Positions 1 to 12,025 of a DNA stretch of 64,000 bases are shown here, in pieces; position 1 is the stretch's first letter, and the number at the start of each line of letters is the position of its first letter. The stretch is from Canna indica (Eukaryota > Streptophyta > Magnoliopsida > Zingiberales > Cannaceae). Location: contig CP136897.1 in the NCBI GenBank assembly GCA_034359265.1, positions 23,740,001 through 23,804,000 on the forward strand, in the 5' to 3' direction. Both the position numbers and the translations under genes were made by a program. The notes under the pieces are model-generated. The model did not search any database. It saw nothing but the letters and a program-made list of their open reading frames with translations, and was not told the origin of the DNA.

Positions 1-2169
1 GGGTACAAAATTAATAAAAAAGTATATTCGAGAGAAGGTTAGTTATCCTTTTTCTGCCAAACTTTTTATACATATATTGTACTTATTTGCGACATTTCTC
101 ATGGATTAGATCAATTTTTCATATTACTTTTTTAGACAAAGGAAGCTAATGGAGTTGCACCTTCCCGAGCTCAAGTATATATTGATAGTCACACTCGCAA
201 AGATGAAAATATTGTAAATGAGAAAGCAACTCAAGTGGCGGTATATATGTTAATCTATTATTCCACTCTTTGATGCTATGTTTGAGAAATATTGTATATT
301 ATATAAAAATTACATTTCTTGATTTGATGTAGTAGGTTATTAAAATTGCTAAGTTTTTATATGAATTTTGTCTTTGGTGCTATATAGAAATTTTTTTTTA
401 CGGAGATTTTTTTTGTACAAATCTATTTTGGTATCCTACAAAGGATTTTCATGGCGAAATAGGAGGTTGTAAGTCCAGCATAGAATACATCATTTCACTA
501 CTTTATTATTAGTTGGTGATTAACTATTTTGTAGTGTATTCATATACAATGTGGTACTCTAATTAAATGCATCATTTTATTATTATATTGTGATGTCCTA
601 GATTGCTATTCATAATTACTTTATCCAATATTACTATTATATAGGTTCATGTTGATTTGGCTGAGTAGACCTGAGATGTTAACTAGCTAGTATATTTTGT
701 TTATTGTTTATTGGTTGTTCATTCAATCCTTTTATTTTCCTTTTGGGTAGTTCAGTCATGTCTTCTATATCAATCCTTTTATTTATTCTTTTTACTTTAT
801 TCAAACTCAGGAGCGCATGAAAACTATCATGAATGAGGATGGTCAGATTTCAAAAGTATCTTGGTAGAATGATGTGTATTCAAAAGTTAAAGGGCCAGAA
901 AAGAGAGGGCGAATACGATGTGTTGGTAGCATTACATCTTCTAAGACAAAAAATCCTCCAGCATCTGAAGTGCATCAAGAAAACCAAGACTTGAGGGAGC
1001 GGCTCAAAGGGTTAGAAGGATTATTTAACGGTGTATTGTCGGTGCTTCAAAGTCGATTTGCTGATGAAGATGTAGCTAATATTGCAAATGTAGCTAATCG
1101 ACTTTTCAATACAGAGGTTTTTTTTTTTTGTGAGTTTTGATTATGTTTTATGAACCATATATCTTGTTAATATAGTCTATATAATATATAGGTACCAGAA
1201 GCCACTACTGATCCCAATAACTCTTCAACTAATTTGCCACGTCCATCCTCATCAAGTTGTCATGACTCAAATCATAATGTTAAAATATATTTTGTATTAC
1301 ATTTTATTTTTTAACTCCTTTTCGAGATTGAAATCCTTTTATGATTTTATTTTTTTGTTTAGGAAATATATTTTTTATTTTTATTTTTTATTTTGCAGGT
1401 CGTAATTAGGAAGCTTGCTGGTTATCAATCAAGGGAGAGTTTTTAAGATTTTGTAGTGATTTAGACAATAGAGAGTGGAAATGATGGAATAGTTTTTGTG
1501 AATACAAATCTAGAATTTCTATTTGATCTTCTTTTGATATTTCTTTAATTTGATATGAATTGAATAAATAAATCAATAAATTTATAATTTATGTTGTTTT
1601 TCTATATATACTGTATCAATTTTATGATATTTTATTTATTAATTAATTGGATTGCGAATGTTGACTTCTCAACTAATAATTTCTATGAGTGGTATATCTT
1701 ATATATATATATATGGCGTGCCAACAACTTTTCAATCGTTAATATTATTTTTAACTAGTTCTAATGGAAATTATTGTTAGCATAGTATCGCACATTGAAC
1801 GATTATAATCATTACCATAAACCTACTATTGCAATAGAAATGTCATTCGTTAGAGTACAATTTACATCTGCTAACGGAAATAATTGTTGGTTTTCAGCCT
1901 TTCTACTAACGGATTTTTTCTCCTAACAGATAAACTCTTCGTTAGTATAGTAACTCATCTACTAACGGAATGACAATACTAACGGTATTGCTAGTCCGTT
2001 AGTACATGTGCAAGTCTTTACCAACGAACAGATAATCTGTTGGCTAATCCCTATACCAACGGGACTTGAGCCAATGGTTATATATATCGTTGGTGTAGGT
2101 TCTACCAATGAATATATGAGTTACAGTAATGGAAAGTGGCCGTTAGTAGACGGCATTATGTTTGTAGTG
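1..2169 (+). mobile_element. 3' half of a CACTA (En/Spm) DNA transposon
   Basis: The stretch ends at 2161-2169 in TTTGTAGTG, the expected inverse of a CACTACAAA terminus. Before it, from about 1735 to 2150, many short direct and inverted copies of a CTAACGGA/TCCGTTAG motif form the subterminal repeat zone typical of CACTA elements. A decayed transposase gene lies upstream at 138-1290. The 5' end lies outside the window, so the target duplication cannot be tested. Confidence 0.7.
138..1290 (+). pseudogene. Decayed CACTA transposase gene (Transposase_24, TnpA-like), C-terminal exons
   Basis: Three exon-like blocks can be read. At 138-237 the frame gives PSRAQVYIDSHTRKDENIVN, the motif that plant Transposase_24 (PF03004) proteins carry as PSR-(L/V)F-I-THTRK-DG. 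At about 811-1117 a second block reads ERMKTIMNEDGQISKVSW, then a TAG stop at 865-869, then NDVYSKVKGPEKRGRIRCVG, which matches the family's DVY-VMGPE-GR-R-G motif. It is followed by a coiled-coil-like segment (HQENQDLRERLKGLEGLF). A third block at about 1191-1285 is Ser/Pro rich, as expected for the family C-terminus. GT/AG borders are plausible. The in-frame stop inside the core motif and the missing 5' part show that the copy is broken. In CACTA elements this protein is the DNA-binding partner of the TNP2 transposase. The family call is fairly sure; exon edges are approximate. Confidence 0.6.
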
Positions 2170-3089
2170 GATATTTGAATAAATAATATATTTATCATAA
2201 GATATGTGTGGTAGGAGCATAAAAATTAAAAATTATACATATTTTTATCCTCTTAATTTTGTACGAGAAAAAGATATTTTTATAATTCGTTTGCTTTATT
2301 GGATATGATATGAGAGGATAGAATAACAAATAAAGAAATACTTAATTATATTTTTTAATCTTGTGTATCAAATAGAATATCAATTATATATATTTTTAAT
2401 CATATTTTATTATAATCAATGCACTAAACAAAAAATAAATATAAGTGCATCGCTTAATCTATCTCTTTTTTATCCTATAAAACAAATATGTCCTTATGAT
2501 TTGTTTGTTTGTTACACACGATAGAATAAGATATACATATGATAACAAATTAGATATAGTACTAGATTGATAGACTTTTTAAAATATGGTGTTCACCCGA
2601 TATAATATCAAATTTATAGTTTATTGTATGGTGCAAAATACTCTATCTGCATCGAATAAGGTACAGATACAATGTTATTCTCATTCGCACAACGTATATA
2701 AAATATTGTATATAATAAAATAACCAATGGGGTAAAATGATAATTATATACCTTATAATACATATGGTGTAAAATAATATATAAGTTATAATAGATAGGG
2801 TGAAATGGTAATTATATACGCAAATAATATGGTGTGAATATGTGGACCTGCATCTACATTTGCATTGCATTTGCACATATAATGATTTTTTACATTCATG
2901 TCCTCATCCACATCTATTTTTCAAAAAAAAATCAATGTGTAATGCAGATGGAGATAATATCGAGCGGATGTGGATATAATTGTCGTCCCCAATGTCGACA
3001 TCAATTCTATGCCTATCTTTTATGTGCAAGCTTAATACATGAGCTATTTCATCATATACTTTTTATAGATTTTTTTAATTCATCAAAAT
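2170..3089. other. AT-rich DNA without a recognisable gene
   Basis: The stretch is strongly AT-rich. Short open frames at 2643-3094 are low-complexity Ile/Tyr/His strings and do not look coding. No terminal repeats were recognised. Confidence 0.5.
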
Positions 3090-5252
3090 TGTGAAGGTTG
3101 ATTCAATTTGAACTCAACACGTAGCCGAGTTTGTGAAAAAATGGACACGGAGATTACTATTTTATGATTTATAAAAAAAAAGAAAAAAAAAAGAAAATTC
3201 ATATGCGGGCTCGGCCCGCCCTCACATGCAGCCCACACGAGTGTTGGGGCAGACACCTTTGTGTGTCGCACGCAGGCGCTATAACCGACGCCCAACGCAC
3301 GCAGGCACAACGACAGTTGTCGCTAATTTTAATTAGATAGTGCCCGGGCGATTTCAAAATTGGAGACTATAGCTTCGACCAATCCCAAATTTTTTTTGAG
3401 CGATCATGAATATTCGACTCCATCCCAAAATTTCTCTCTCCGGACCAACTCCATCAATTGTTATCAATTATTAAATTCTCCTCCTCAAGTATAAATACAG
3501 GTATTTATTCCAAAAATATAGGCACCATAAAATTAAGAGAGAATCACCATCATCGCTTTCAAGTAGTGCATGTCTTCCCAAATTTTAGCACACATCAGAG
3601 GAGTTCAATTTCAAGGCTGAGTCCAAAAGGGTTTTAGGTATAGTTTATTTTGAGACAGTGTGTTTTGTTGAAAGAGAATCATGCTTATTGTCACTCTTGT
3701 CGTAGCTTATTTCAAATGAGACACTCCGATTGATTGCATATCACATGATAGCTAAAAGTATTTGGCACAAGCTCGAATCCTTGTACTAGGCCACAACCCT
3801 CACCGACAAGATGACATTGAAGCAAAAGCTCAGTTTCCTTTGTATGGCTGAAGGCACATCGGTTAAAGAGCACATCAACGGATGAGGGTGTCAAAATCGA
3901 AGTTGGAGATAAAGCTCTATTCCTTTTGTGTTTATTTTTACCTCTTTTAAAAAAATTTCTTGAAACTTTGTTTTTTTTGACAAGACTACTATTACTTTAA
4001 AACAAGTGTTCACTGCTCTTGTGTCTAAGGAGCTAATGGACACACATCTCACGATGAATTCCTCTAGTGGGGGGAAAGGCGATGCTTTGCACTTGAGGAT
4101 AAAGGAGGAGCTTCATCGAAAAGGTAATATATCATTATTGCAAAACAAAATGACACTATAAAGCTGATTGCAAACACCTTAAGAACAAGCTCTAACAATA
4201 AGCATGTAATGGCACGAAGACTTCTTCTGCGAATGATGTTTTTGAAATTGAGGTCTTGGTCGTTGTAGCAAATTAAGGCATCTTGGGCAATGCACAAATT
4301 GATCATGAATAATGACAGTCTTGAAGACAACGCCATACCTTAAGTAACACCAATTATGTTCGCCTTAATCCTAGTTTGCAAGCAAACAACACCACTTGTC
4401 GCATCGATAGGTGGTACCTGAATTTTGGATGTTCCCATCACATGACTTCACATTGTGACGCTTTTGTCAATTATCAGTGTGTTAATGGCGGAGTAGCTCG
4501 TGTTGAAAATGACACCATTTGCAAGGTTGTAATTGTGAAAATCAAGCTACATGATGGTTCAATTTTAACGTTACATAGTGTTCGTCATATTCTTAAGCTT
4601 GGGACGAGTTTAGTCGTCTTGTTTATCTTGACGGAATGGGAGGGGCATTGGTCCCAATGCCAAAATTATTTTTCGGCTTCTCTTGCATTGTGAGGAATGC
4701 GTTGTTTTGTTGCGGAATCATTAGTCTTTTTTGGAAGTGTCTCTTAGCATTCTCAACACTAGAGGTTACTCGACCTCCTCTCCAGGAGTCTTGGAGGTAA
4801 GCAAAAGAGTCTTAACGATATTGAAGACTCTGAGAACATCAAACAATTTGTACAACGTGAATGAATCCATCTATAGTGAAGTAGTCCACATTATGAGGCA
4901 AAACACGGCAAAGTCGAACATCGGGTGTACCTCATGTATAAATTTTGCTTTCAGAACAAGCCATTCTCGATCGAGGATGCACAATGAAGAAGAAGTCTCG
5001 AATGACTGTGTGAGTTCCTAAGTCCAAGCAGGAATCGGACATGGCACACTTGAGTACTGTTTCGATGTAAGCCCCACGCAGGTCTATGGGAGAGGAGGAG
5101 AAGACTACATTGGACTCAAATCTTATCAAAAGAGAAAATTGTGAAGTTTGATCCAATTTAAACCCAACTCGGATCTAAGTTCGTGAAAACTTTGACAATG
5201 AGATTACTATTTTTTTTATTTATTAAAAAAAGGAAGAAAAAAAGAAAATTCA
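3090..5252 (+). mobile_element. Degenerate Ty1/Copia-type retrotransposon remnant with LTR-like direct repeats
   Basis: Two direct repeats of about 112 bp, at 3090-3201 and 5140-5252, both begin TGTGAAG and end in A-rich AAGAAAATTCA. They bracket Copia gag-like sequence, so they look like the beginnings of the 5' and 3' LTRs, the second cut short. A TATA-like TATAAATAC at about 3490 would sit in the 5' LTR. Total length is far below an intact Copia element, so most of pol is gone. The assignment combines repeats seen in the sequence with family knowledge; the exact end of the 5' LTR was not found. Confidence 0.55.
3714..4605 (+). pseudogene. Copia gag polyprotein remnant (UBN2-type gag, zinc knuckle, GAG-pre-integrase)
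   Basis: Reading across stops and frameshifts gives the order of a Copia gag to protease junction. At 3745-3880 the translation resembles AKSIWHKLESLY...DKMTLKQKLSFLCMAEGTS-KEHI, the UBN2/retrotransposon gag motif. Near 4135-4195 a degenerate CCHC knuckle reads YHYCKTK-HYKADCKHLKNK. At 4404-4590 an open stretch reads RWYLNFGCSHHMTSHCDAF and ends ...LHSVRHILKLG. This is the W-LDSGCSHHMT region, where the expected aspartate-serine of the protease site is replaced by N-F. Several stops and the lost protease aspartate mean it cannot work. The encoded protein would have packaged element RNA in virus-like particles. Confidence 0.65.
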
Positions 5253-6296
5253 CAGGCGACATTAATGAAACATTTATAAAATAAAATTTCTTATATATAC
5301 ACTAAGAGCTGGCTAATTAACGCATCAGCCAGCCAAGTATATATATATATATTACAATTTTATTGTGTAATTAATTAACAAGCATGCATGATGATACATA
5401 GCTAGGTAATAATGCAACCTTTTTAAATTAATTCCTGTCAGCTGATGTCTGTTACTCCGTTGCCAGTTCATATCATTTGTCAGCAATAATGCAAATTAAT
5501 GTTTTATTGCAAAGAAAAAGTATTTCCAGTGTCCAACTGGTTCAAATCGAAATGAATATTAATTAATCGATTTGAACTATACAATTATATATATATATGC
5601 CCATTTTAAAAAATCAACTTGCTTCGAGATGCCTTTTGAAACTTAGAAGGGCGTTTAATATCTTATTTGATATAAAAAAAAATTATTAAAAAAATTATAT
5701 TTTTAATTAAAATATTTTTAAATAAAAAATAAAAAATAAAATAAAATAAAATAGAAAAATAGGGGGAAAAAGAATGAATTACCAATTTACTATGAGATGA
5801 GGTAAAAAAAAATTTCTATATCAATAGAAGATATTTTAGTTGAGGATATTTTTGTCAAAAATAAAAAAATAATATTATCACACATAGTCACCCCCTTCCT
5901 TGGTAATGTGAATTATCATTTGAGTGATAACGTAGATTATCATGGGCATCCAAATTATTAATAATTTGTGTCAATCAAACACGATAATTTGATAGAGCCC
6001 AAGTAATTTTAACTAAAATTATTAATAATTCATTTAAATTATCTCGTACTAAATGCCTTTAATTATTATGACCACTATGAACATATTTATTTATAAAGAA
6101 TCAAATAAATTAATTATTTTATTACGCAGCCACATCAATCAATCATCGTTATTTTTTTCTAAAAAATAAAATTACATGAAATTTGACCACAACAATTCCT
6201 AATTACAATATTTTGAACGTCGGAAGACCTAATGGAACTCTAAATTTTAAAGATTTTCGAAATTCTACATTCATTTGCTATCAATTGAGCAGCTTG

Positions 6297-6339
<43 letters not shown>

Positions 6340-6484
6340 ACTGAAATTGAATATAATATATGTAAAACTATATAATAATTATACTTTAATTATTTGTTTG
6401 ATTGAGTTAAAATTTGTGTTTTGCTCACCAGTTTTAATTAGTTAACACAAAATTTGAACCAAGTAAAGTTGATTTTAATAGAGC
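5253..6484. other. AT-rich intergenic DNA with a (TA)n microsatellite
   Basis: No coding sequence was recognised. A pure TA dinucleotide run lies at about 6298-6335, with shorter TA runs near 5338 and 5586. Confidence 0.5.
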
Positions 6485-6794
6485 AATTTTCCTAAATATA
6501 ACTTGAATTAGGAAAAATTTTAGATCCATAATAAGAATTTAGAAATTCTCGGATCCCTAATTTTTTTTCTATAAACCTCCAAAATGCCCTTAAGTTCAGT
6601 TTGATATTCAGTTCGAGACTTTTATATTTCAACTTTTGTAAAAATTTGAAAACTTTTATTTTCTTCATAATTTATTATTGTAATGATAAATAGTAGACAT
6701 AACATATTATATTCATCAGAAAATGATGAATATGTCTTACTTGTTCTAGTTTTACTCTTAATTTTAAAAAAATTTGGAACATATTATATTCATC

Positions 6795-6945
6795 TGGCGC
6801 CAGTATTGTCTGACGCTTTACAGGGTGGCGCCGGTTTTTACCGACGCCTGGGCGCCCAAAAATTAAAACCGACGCTAAAAAAGCGTATGTTTACAAAAAA
6901 AACTAGTCATACCAGCGCTTGCCACATGCGCCAAACTTTTTGTGC
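6795..6945. repeat. GGCGCC-rich subterminal fragment of a CACTA-like element
   Basis: Clustered short motifs such as TGGCGCC, GACGC and GGCGCC in both orientations stand out from AT-rich surroundings. Similar clusters recur near 16320-16640, 17160-17400 and 18170-18210. They look like CACTA subterminal repeats. No matching ends were found here. Confidence 0.35.
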
Positions 6946-7016
6946 CAGATATTTAACATTTTGTTGTTGTGTTATCAATAATATATGAAATAAATTCATG
7001 ACAAATATTATATATA

Positions 7017-8388
7017 GAGTAAATACCTCAAAAAAATACGAACTTTGGACATTTTCCTATTTTTAGCATAAATTTTTTCCGTTAGCAAAAAAATACACCA
7101 ACTTTCATTCCATTACTCTGTTTAGCATGCTCGTCATTTTTGATGATTTTTGCTGATGTGTCACTTAATGGTGATGGCATGATAAATTTTATCTTATGTG
7201 AATTATTATTTTATTATTTTAATCAATTTTATTATTATTTTATTATTTTAAAAAATGATTATTATTTTTCTTCTCTCCCTCCTATGCTTCCTCCTTATCT
7301 TCTCCCTCGATGTCTGCCGTCGTCGAGTGAATCCGCCACCCACCTCCTCCTCGTACACTGTCGTTGTCGATGGTACACCTTTACGTGAACCCCGTCGGGC
7401 TGCCATAGGCCGCCAGGAAGCAGACCACCTCAAACCTCAAACCTGCGCAGGTTCCAGTCGATCTTCTTCACCGCCGTGTAGAAACCAGCCAAGACCTGGG
7501 CCTTAGCGTCCAGCGCCGCCGACGCGCACGACACCATCCATCTGCACCACCTGAGCAAGAAGAAGATACTCGATCGGGATATCTTTTACCCGATCGTGAA
7601 GAGCTTTACCCGATCGGGAAAAGCTCTTCCCAATTGGGTAAAAAGATATCCCAATCGGGAAAAAAGATATCTCGATCGGGTATCTTCCATGGCTCCGGTG
7701 CCGTGTTTAGATGTTGATGACGAGAGCATTCAACGACCTCTCTGTCACCTCTGTGGCGGAGAGGACGCGTGTCCTCTCCGCCAAAGAGGTCGGGGCGGAG
7801 AGGTCGGCGACTGGCCTCTCTACCAACCTCTTTGGAGGTCGCACGAGAGGTTGGCGACCTCTTTGTCGCCTCTGTGGTGGAGAGGACGCGTGTCCTCTCC
7901 ACCAGAGAGGTCGGGGCGGAGAGGTCGGCGATTAGCCTCTCTGTCGCCTCTCTGGCGGAGAGGTCGGCGACTGGCCTCTCTGCCGACATCTTTGGAGGTC
8001 GCGCGAGAGGTCGGTGACCTCTCTATCGCCTCTCAGACACCTCTGTGCGACCTCTCAATTTCTTAGGCGAAGAGGTCTGCGACGGCGACGACGAGTTTCT
8101 ACCCTGCGACGGCAACGATCCGTGGAGTGTAGTTAGCGTCAAGGTTTTTGAGAAGAAGGACCACGTCATTAATAATAATATTTTTTAATAATAAAATAAT
8201 AATCCACATATGATAAAAATTTATCACGTCGTTACCGTTAAATGACACATCAGTAAAAACTATCAAAAATAACGGTGTGTGCTAAACGAAGTAACAGAAT
8301 GAAAGTTTGTGTATTTTCTTGCTAACGGAAAAAGTTTATGCTAAAAATGAGAAAATGTATAAAGTTCGTGTTTTTTTTGTATTTACCC
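7017..8388. mobile_element. Mutator-like element (non-autonomous, Pack-MULE candidate)
   Basis: Inverted terminal repeats of roughly 190 bp begin GAGTAAATAC at 7017 and end GTATTTACCC at 8388. They share long blocks such as TTTTTAGCATAAA-TTTTTCCGTTAGCA. A perfect 9-bp target duplication TTATATATA lies at 7008-7016 and 8389-8397. Long TIRs with a 9-bp duplication define Mutator-like elements. The interior (about 7270-8130) is GC-rich, unlike both the TIRs and the surroundings, and encodes no transposase, which is the signature of captured host DNA. The source gene was not recognised. On the minus strand at about 7425-7560 an open frame reads ALDAKAQVLAGFYTAVKKID, which looks protein-like. Confidence 0.85.
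7735..8062. repeat. GC-rich imperfect tandem repeats inside the Mutator-like element
   Basis: Units of about 120 bp built from GACCTCTCTG, GGCGGAGAGG and near-palindromic GGAGAGGACGCGTGTCCTCT recur about two and a half times. Just upstream, at 7570-7690, CGATCGGG/CCCGATCG motifs alternate in both orientations. The open frames crossing this region are by-products of the repeats. Confidence 0.6.
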
Positions 8389-8664
8389 TTATATATATTG
8401 TATCTATCATTATATATAGTTATAAAAAAATGATGAATCAATCTTACTTGTTCTAGTTTAATACTTTTGAGAAAATGTGACACCTACAATTTTTCGGTCT
8501 TTTACAAAAGTCTGAAACTCTCAAACTCAAGGGCATTTCGGGGGTTTTGAGAAAAAAAATTATGGAACAGAGAATTTCTAGATTCTTGTTATGTAATTTA
8601 TAATTTTCTCTTATCCATGTTATGATTTAGAAGAATCATATTAAATTATATATATATATAATAG

Positions 8665-9026
8665 ATAACGTACAATTTGGTCCCTCAAATATAGTCGAGT
8701 TTTCATAGTGCTCCCTAAAAAATCCAGTCAATGTGGGTCCCTTTAAAACATGACTCAAGCAAAATGGTCCCCTGACTCGGGCAAAATAGCCGAGTTTTAA
8801 TACTTGCTGACATTCATTATTGTCCGGACTATTTTACCTGAGTCATATTTTAGAAACAATATATTTTTGAATAATATATTTTATAAACTATTTTTATAAG
8901 CTATTTTGATCGAGTCAGAAACTATTTTGTCCAAGTCATATTTTAGAGGGATCATATTGACTGATTTTTTTTTGAAGAATCATTATGAAAATTCAATTAT
9001 ATTTGAGAGATCAAATTATATGTTAT
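8665..9026. mobile_element. MITE with long imperfect inverted repeats
   Basis: The left end (ATAACGTACAATTTGGTCCC) and the inverted right end (ATAACATATAATTTGATCTC) align over about 80 bp around a 200-bp AT-rich core. No coding capacity is present. The target duplication is not evident, so the superfamily is open; Mutator-type is possible. Confidence 0.55.
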
Positions 9027-9274
9027 TCATGTATATAATAATAATAATAATAATCAAGTCAATCAAAATATAGTTGAATCGGTAATTCGGCTCAAAAGTC
9101 CACGTCATCCTCGAAATGCCTTAATCCCACCATGCATATGCTGGAACGTAAAGACAGAATCCCATCATTTACAGCACATCAGCCACCCACCACACACTCA
9201 TGCCCTTAAAAAAAGCAAATGCTAATAACAATATAGGCCGATTCCTAAAAGTCATCCCCACCACTAAAACACCC

Positions 9275-9280
9275 TATAAA
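9275..9280 (+). promoter_or_regulatory. TATA box of AGP copy 1
   Basis: TATAAA lies 120 bp upstream of the start codon in a block conserved in all three copies. This leaves room for a leader of roughly 85-90 nt. Confidence 0.7.
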
Positions 9281-9394
9281 ACTCCCATTCCCTGCACATT
9301 CCTCTTCAGGCCAGCTGCAATAAGAAGGAGAAGCAATTAACCTAAACCCTCCTCTTTCTCTCTTAATTTATTTCTTCAGTACAAGTCACCAGCA

Positions 9395-9571
9395 ATGGAG
9401 ATGAAGAAGATTGCATGCGTGGTTCTCGTCGCCGCTGCCTCAGCCACCGCTGCCCTGGCTGCCGATGCGCCGGCACCTTCCCCCGCCAGCGCCTCCTTCG
9501 CCGTCTCCCCGGCCATTGGAGCCGTCCTTGGAGCCTCCGTCCTCTCCTTCTTTGCCTTCTACTTGCAGTAA
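9395..9571 (+). CDS. Arabinogalactan peptide, AGP23-like (copy 1)
   Basis: This intronless gene encodes 58 residues. Residues 1-23 ([20 protein letters not shown] then LAA) form a cleavable signal peptide. Residues 24-33 ([10 protein letters not shown]) give the short mature peptide, rich in Ala-Pro and Ser-Pro dipeptides, where prolines are hydroxylated and carry arabinogalactan chains. Residues 35-58 (ending LSFFAFYLQ) form the hydrophobic C-terminal tail that is removed when a GPI anchor is added. Size and layout match plant AG-peptides of the AGP23 group, which sit on the outer plasma membrane and in the wall; in Arabidopsis AGP23 is pollen-expressed. The start is the only ATG after a 5' leader with a conserved TATA box. 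The predicted protein is identical to copy 3, which implies a recent duplication. Longer open frames on both strands here are shadows. Function in this plant is inferred from the family. Confidence 0.9.
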   Translation: MEMKKIACVVLVAAASATAALAADAPAPSPASASFAVSPAIGAVLGASVLSFFAFYLQ

Positions 9572-10240
9572 TCTCATGGAGAGAGAGAGAGAGACAAAGA
9601 GAACTGATGTAATGCATGTGATGTTGGGAAAGAATGAGTGCACCTTGTAATTGATTATTTCTGATCTACTGAGATATAATTACATTTGTTCTTTCTTACA
9701 CATGCCGGTAGTGAAAGTCCACCAAACAAAAGTTAAAGTACTATACGTTGTTATAATTAAGTAGCAAAACGACAAGATCGAATCAAGGAAATAATTAAAA
9801 TCAACTAAATTCAGAAGCGAAGATGGAGATGAAGATGAATTATATATGAATATTGGCATACAAATTTTAACTTAGTTTAATTACAGTCCTAATTTTGATG
9901 AATAGCTAGTACTAATTATTCTATTAAAAACATTTTAGGTTTGAGTACGACATTAAATTTATGAATTAATTAAATAATGGGCAAAATTTTATTTATGAAG
10001 TAACACCATATATATATATATATATATATATATTTATGGTAAGATATATATGTGTGATAGGTGCAAAAAATTATATATGTATATACATAAAAATACCCCT
10101 TAATAGAAAAAAATACCTTTAAGGTAAAATAGAGTTAACTTAATCAAAGTTATAACGTTGATTAGTGTGTGGGGTCAAATCAATAGATGATCAACGTACT
10201 ACAAAAATAAATTGAAATTCCGACATTGTTTAAAGTAAAA

Positions 10241-11584
10241 CATAGACAAGGGAGCCGGACAAAACATAAGTTAAGGGGGTAAATATTATATATATAGCGG
10301 GGACAAATTTGACTTTTTCCTTATATAATAAGATAAATTGAAATTTGACAAATCCCTCCCCCTCTCATATATGATCTGTATCGTATATGATATGTTGTCA
10401 TCTCTTATTGCAGCGAGCGTGGGCAATTACCGATCGATCAAATACAAACCCGCTCATATTACAATCGAACTTGATGTTCAAAAGTTATGTCATTGTCGAT
10501 GATCAAGTGCATTCATCGCATCTTCATACAAATGTTTCTCAACGTCTTTCAACAACGTACTCGCAAAATTGTGTAACCTCTTTATTTGGTAATTCAATTT
10601 CTATCATAGGTTAAACTTGTGTGACATCAACTGTTATAATAGGCATGCACTGACGCCTCAGAAACTAACTCAACGTATATTATCATTCAAATAGAATTGA
10701 CCACAAAGACTATCAAGAATCATTGTTCTGTATGGATTATTGAAATTAGGTGAAGGAACAATGACACTGAAAGATTCACAATGAGTTTGAATCGCATGAT
10801 TGCTCGACGTTCCGACATCTATCATATGGCTCCATATGACAAACTCATTGATTGCATATTGGTATGAATCCTTTTATGTATAGATGCATTGTGATGATTT
10901 CTCGATCTAAAAACTGTCAATTATAGCAAATATGACACAAACATTGGATTTTATAACCGCTAACCAACTTTGTATTCAAATAGGAAAAATTCAAGAAATA
11001 ATTTCGCATACTCGAAACTCATTTGTTATAGCTCCACGATCAAATCATCGATACACCCAACTTCGATTAACCGACATCTTGTCAATCAATCACATTTTTA
11101 GTTAATTAATGTCTTTATCTATGATGGTCTTATTACATTGGGGATATATTCATGTTATACATATTACACTAATTAGTATATATTCTTTTTAGCATTTAAC
11201 TTCATTTTAAATTTTAGAATCATCTCTCTTTATTTTTTCGAATACACATATCATATAAGCGCGTGCTAGAGAGCAAAAAAGATTTACAAGCCGAAATTTA
11301 AGAATGAAGAATGGCTGAAGAAAAAAAAACAAGTTAAATACAAATAAATATGTTCTCAAACTGTCCAATTAGAGTTAATTAAGTCAAGTGTTGCACGTTG
11401 GGTAAAAGATCATATAATTTGTTTACACAAATATACCTTTGAATGAATCTAAGGTATTACATAATCATGTCCAACTCGTCGATACGTACGTGATACGTAT
11501 CAATTCGCTCATCACCATTAATTTCATTTTAGTCATACATTAGTACGAACATTACACATCGATACAAACCTACCGCACATATCT
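10241..11584. other. Intergenic DNA between AGP copies 1 and 2, no gene recognised
   Basis: The composition is more balanced than the AT-rich flanks, but no open frame longer than 75 residues matches a known family. It is the spacer of the inverted AGP pair. A (TA)n run lies at about 10008-10035, just left of it. Confidence 0.4.
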
Positions 11585-12025
11585 TATGATAAATATATAT
11601 ATATATATATAAGATACTTCATAAATAAAATTTTGCCCATTATTTAATTTCGTAAATCTATTCTAGTCAAACCTAAAATATTTTTTAAATAGAATAATTA
11701 GTACTATTCATCAAAATTTAATATGGTAAACTAAGTTTAAAAAATTATGCCAATTAATATTCATCTTCATCTCCATCTCCGCCTCTGAATTTAGTTGGTT
11801 TTATTTCCTTCATTTGATCTTGTCGTTTTGTTACTTAATTATAACTACGTAGTACTTTAACTTTTGTTTGGTGAACTTTAATGTATATCGATCGACAGCA
11901 TATGTAAGAAAGAACAAATGTAATTATATCTCAGTAGACCAGAAATAATCAATTACAAGGTGCACTCATTCTTTCCCAACATCACATGCATTACACCCAT
12001 GCTCTTTCTCTCTCTCTCCATGAGA

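Larger units (their letters stand above)
6485..8640. mobile_element. Probable older DNA element with about 110-300 bp inverted arms, hosting other insertions
   Basis: The DNA at about 6508-6620 (AGATCCATAATAAGAATTTA ... AAATGCCCTTAA) recurs in inverted orientation at about 8500-8625. A further inverted match (GATGAAT-TCTTACTTGTTCTAGTTT) links about 6724-6755 with 8430-8462. The arms bracket a GGCGCC-rich fragment and the Mutator-like element at 7017-8388. No target duplication could be fixed, so the outer limits are approximate and the superfamily is unknown. Confidence 0.4.
9057..10240 (+). repeat. Duplicated AGP unit, copy 1 (gene plus flanks)
   Basis: About 340 bp of 5' flank, the AGP gene and roughly 670 bp of 3' flank match, in inverted orientation, the units at about 11585-12554 and 18480-19700. 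Conserved landmarks include AAGTCCACGTCATCCTCGAA upstream (shared with copy 2), the CCCTATAAAACTCCCATTCC promoter block, and the AT-rich 3' tail down to TCAATAGATGATCAA near 10180 (shared with copy 3). Confidence 0.8.

Noticed and set aside
7596..8066. 156-residue open frame in the Mutator-like element
   Set aside because: All frames on both strands are open because the GC-rich tandem repeats lack stops; there is no family match.
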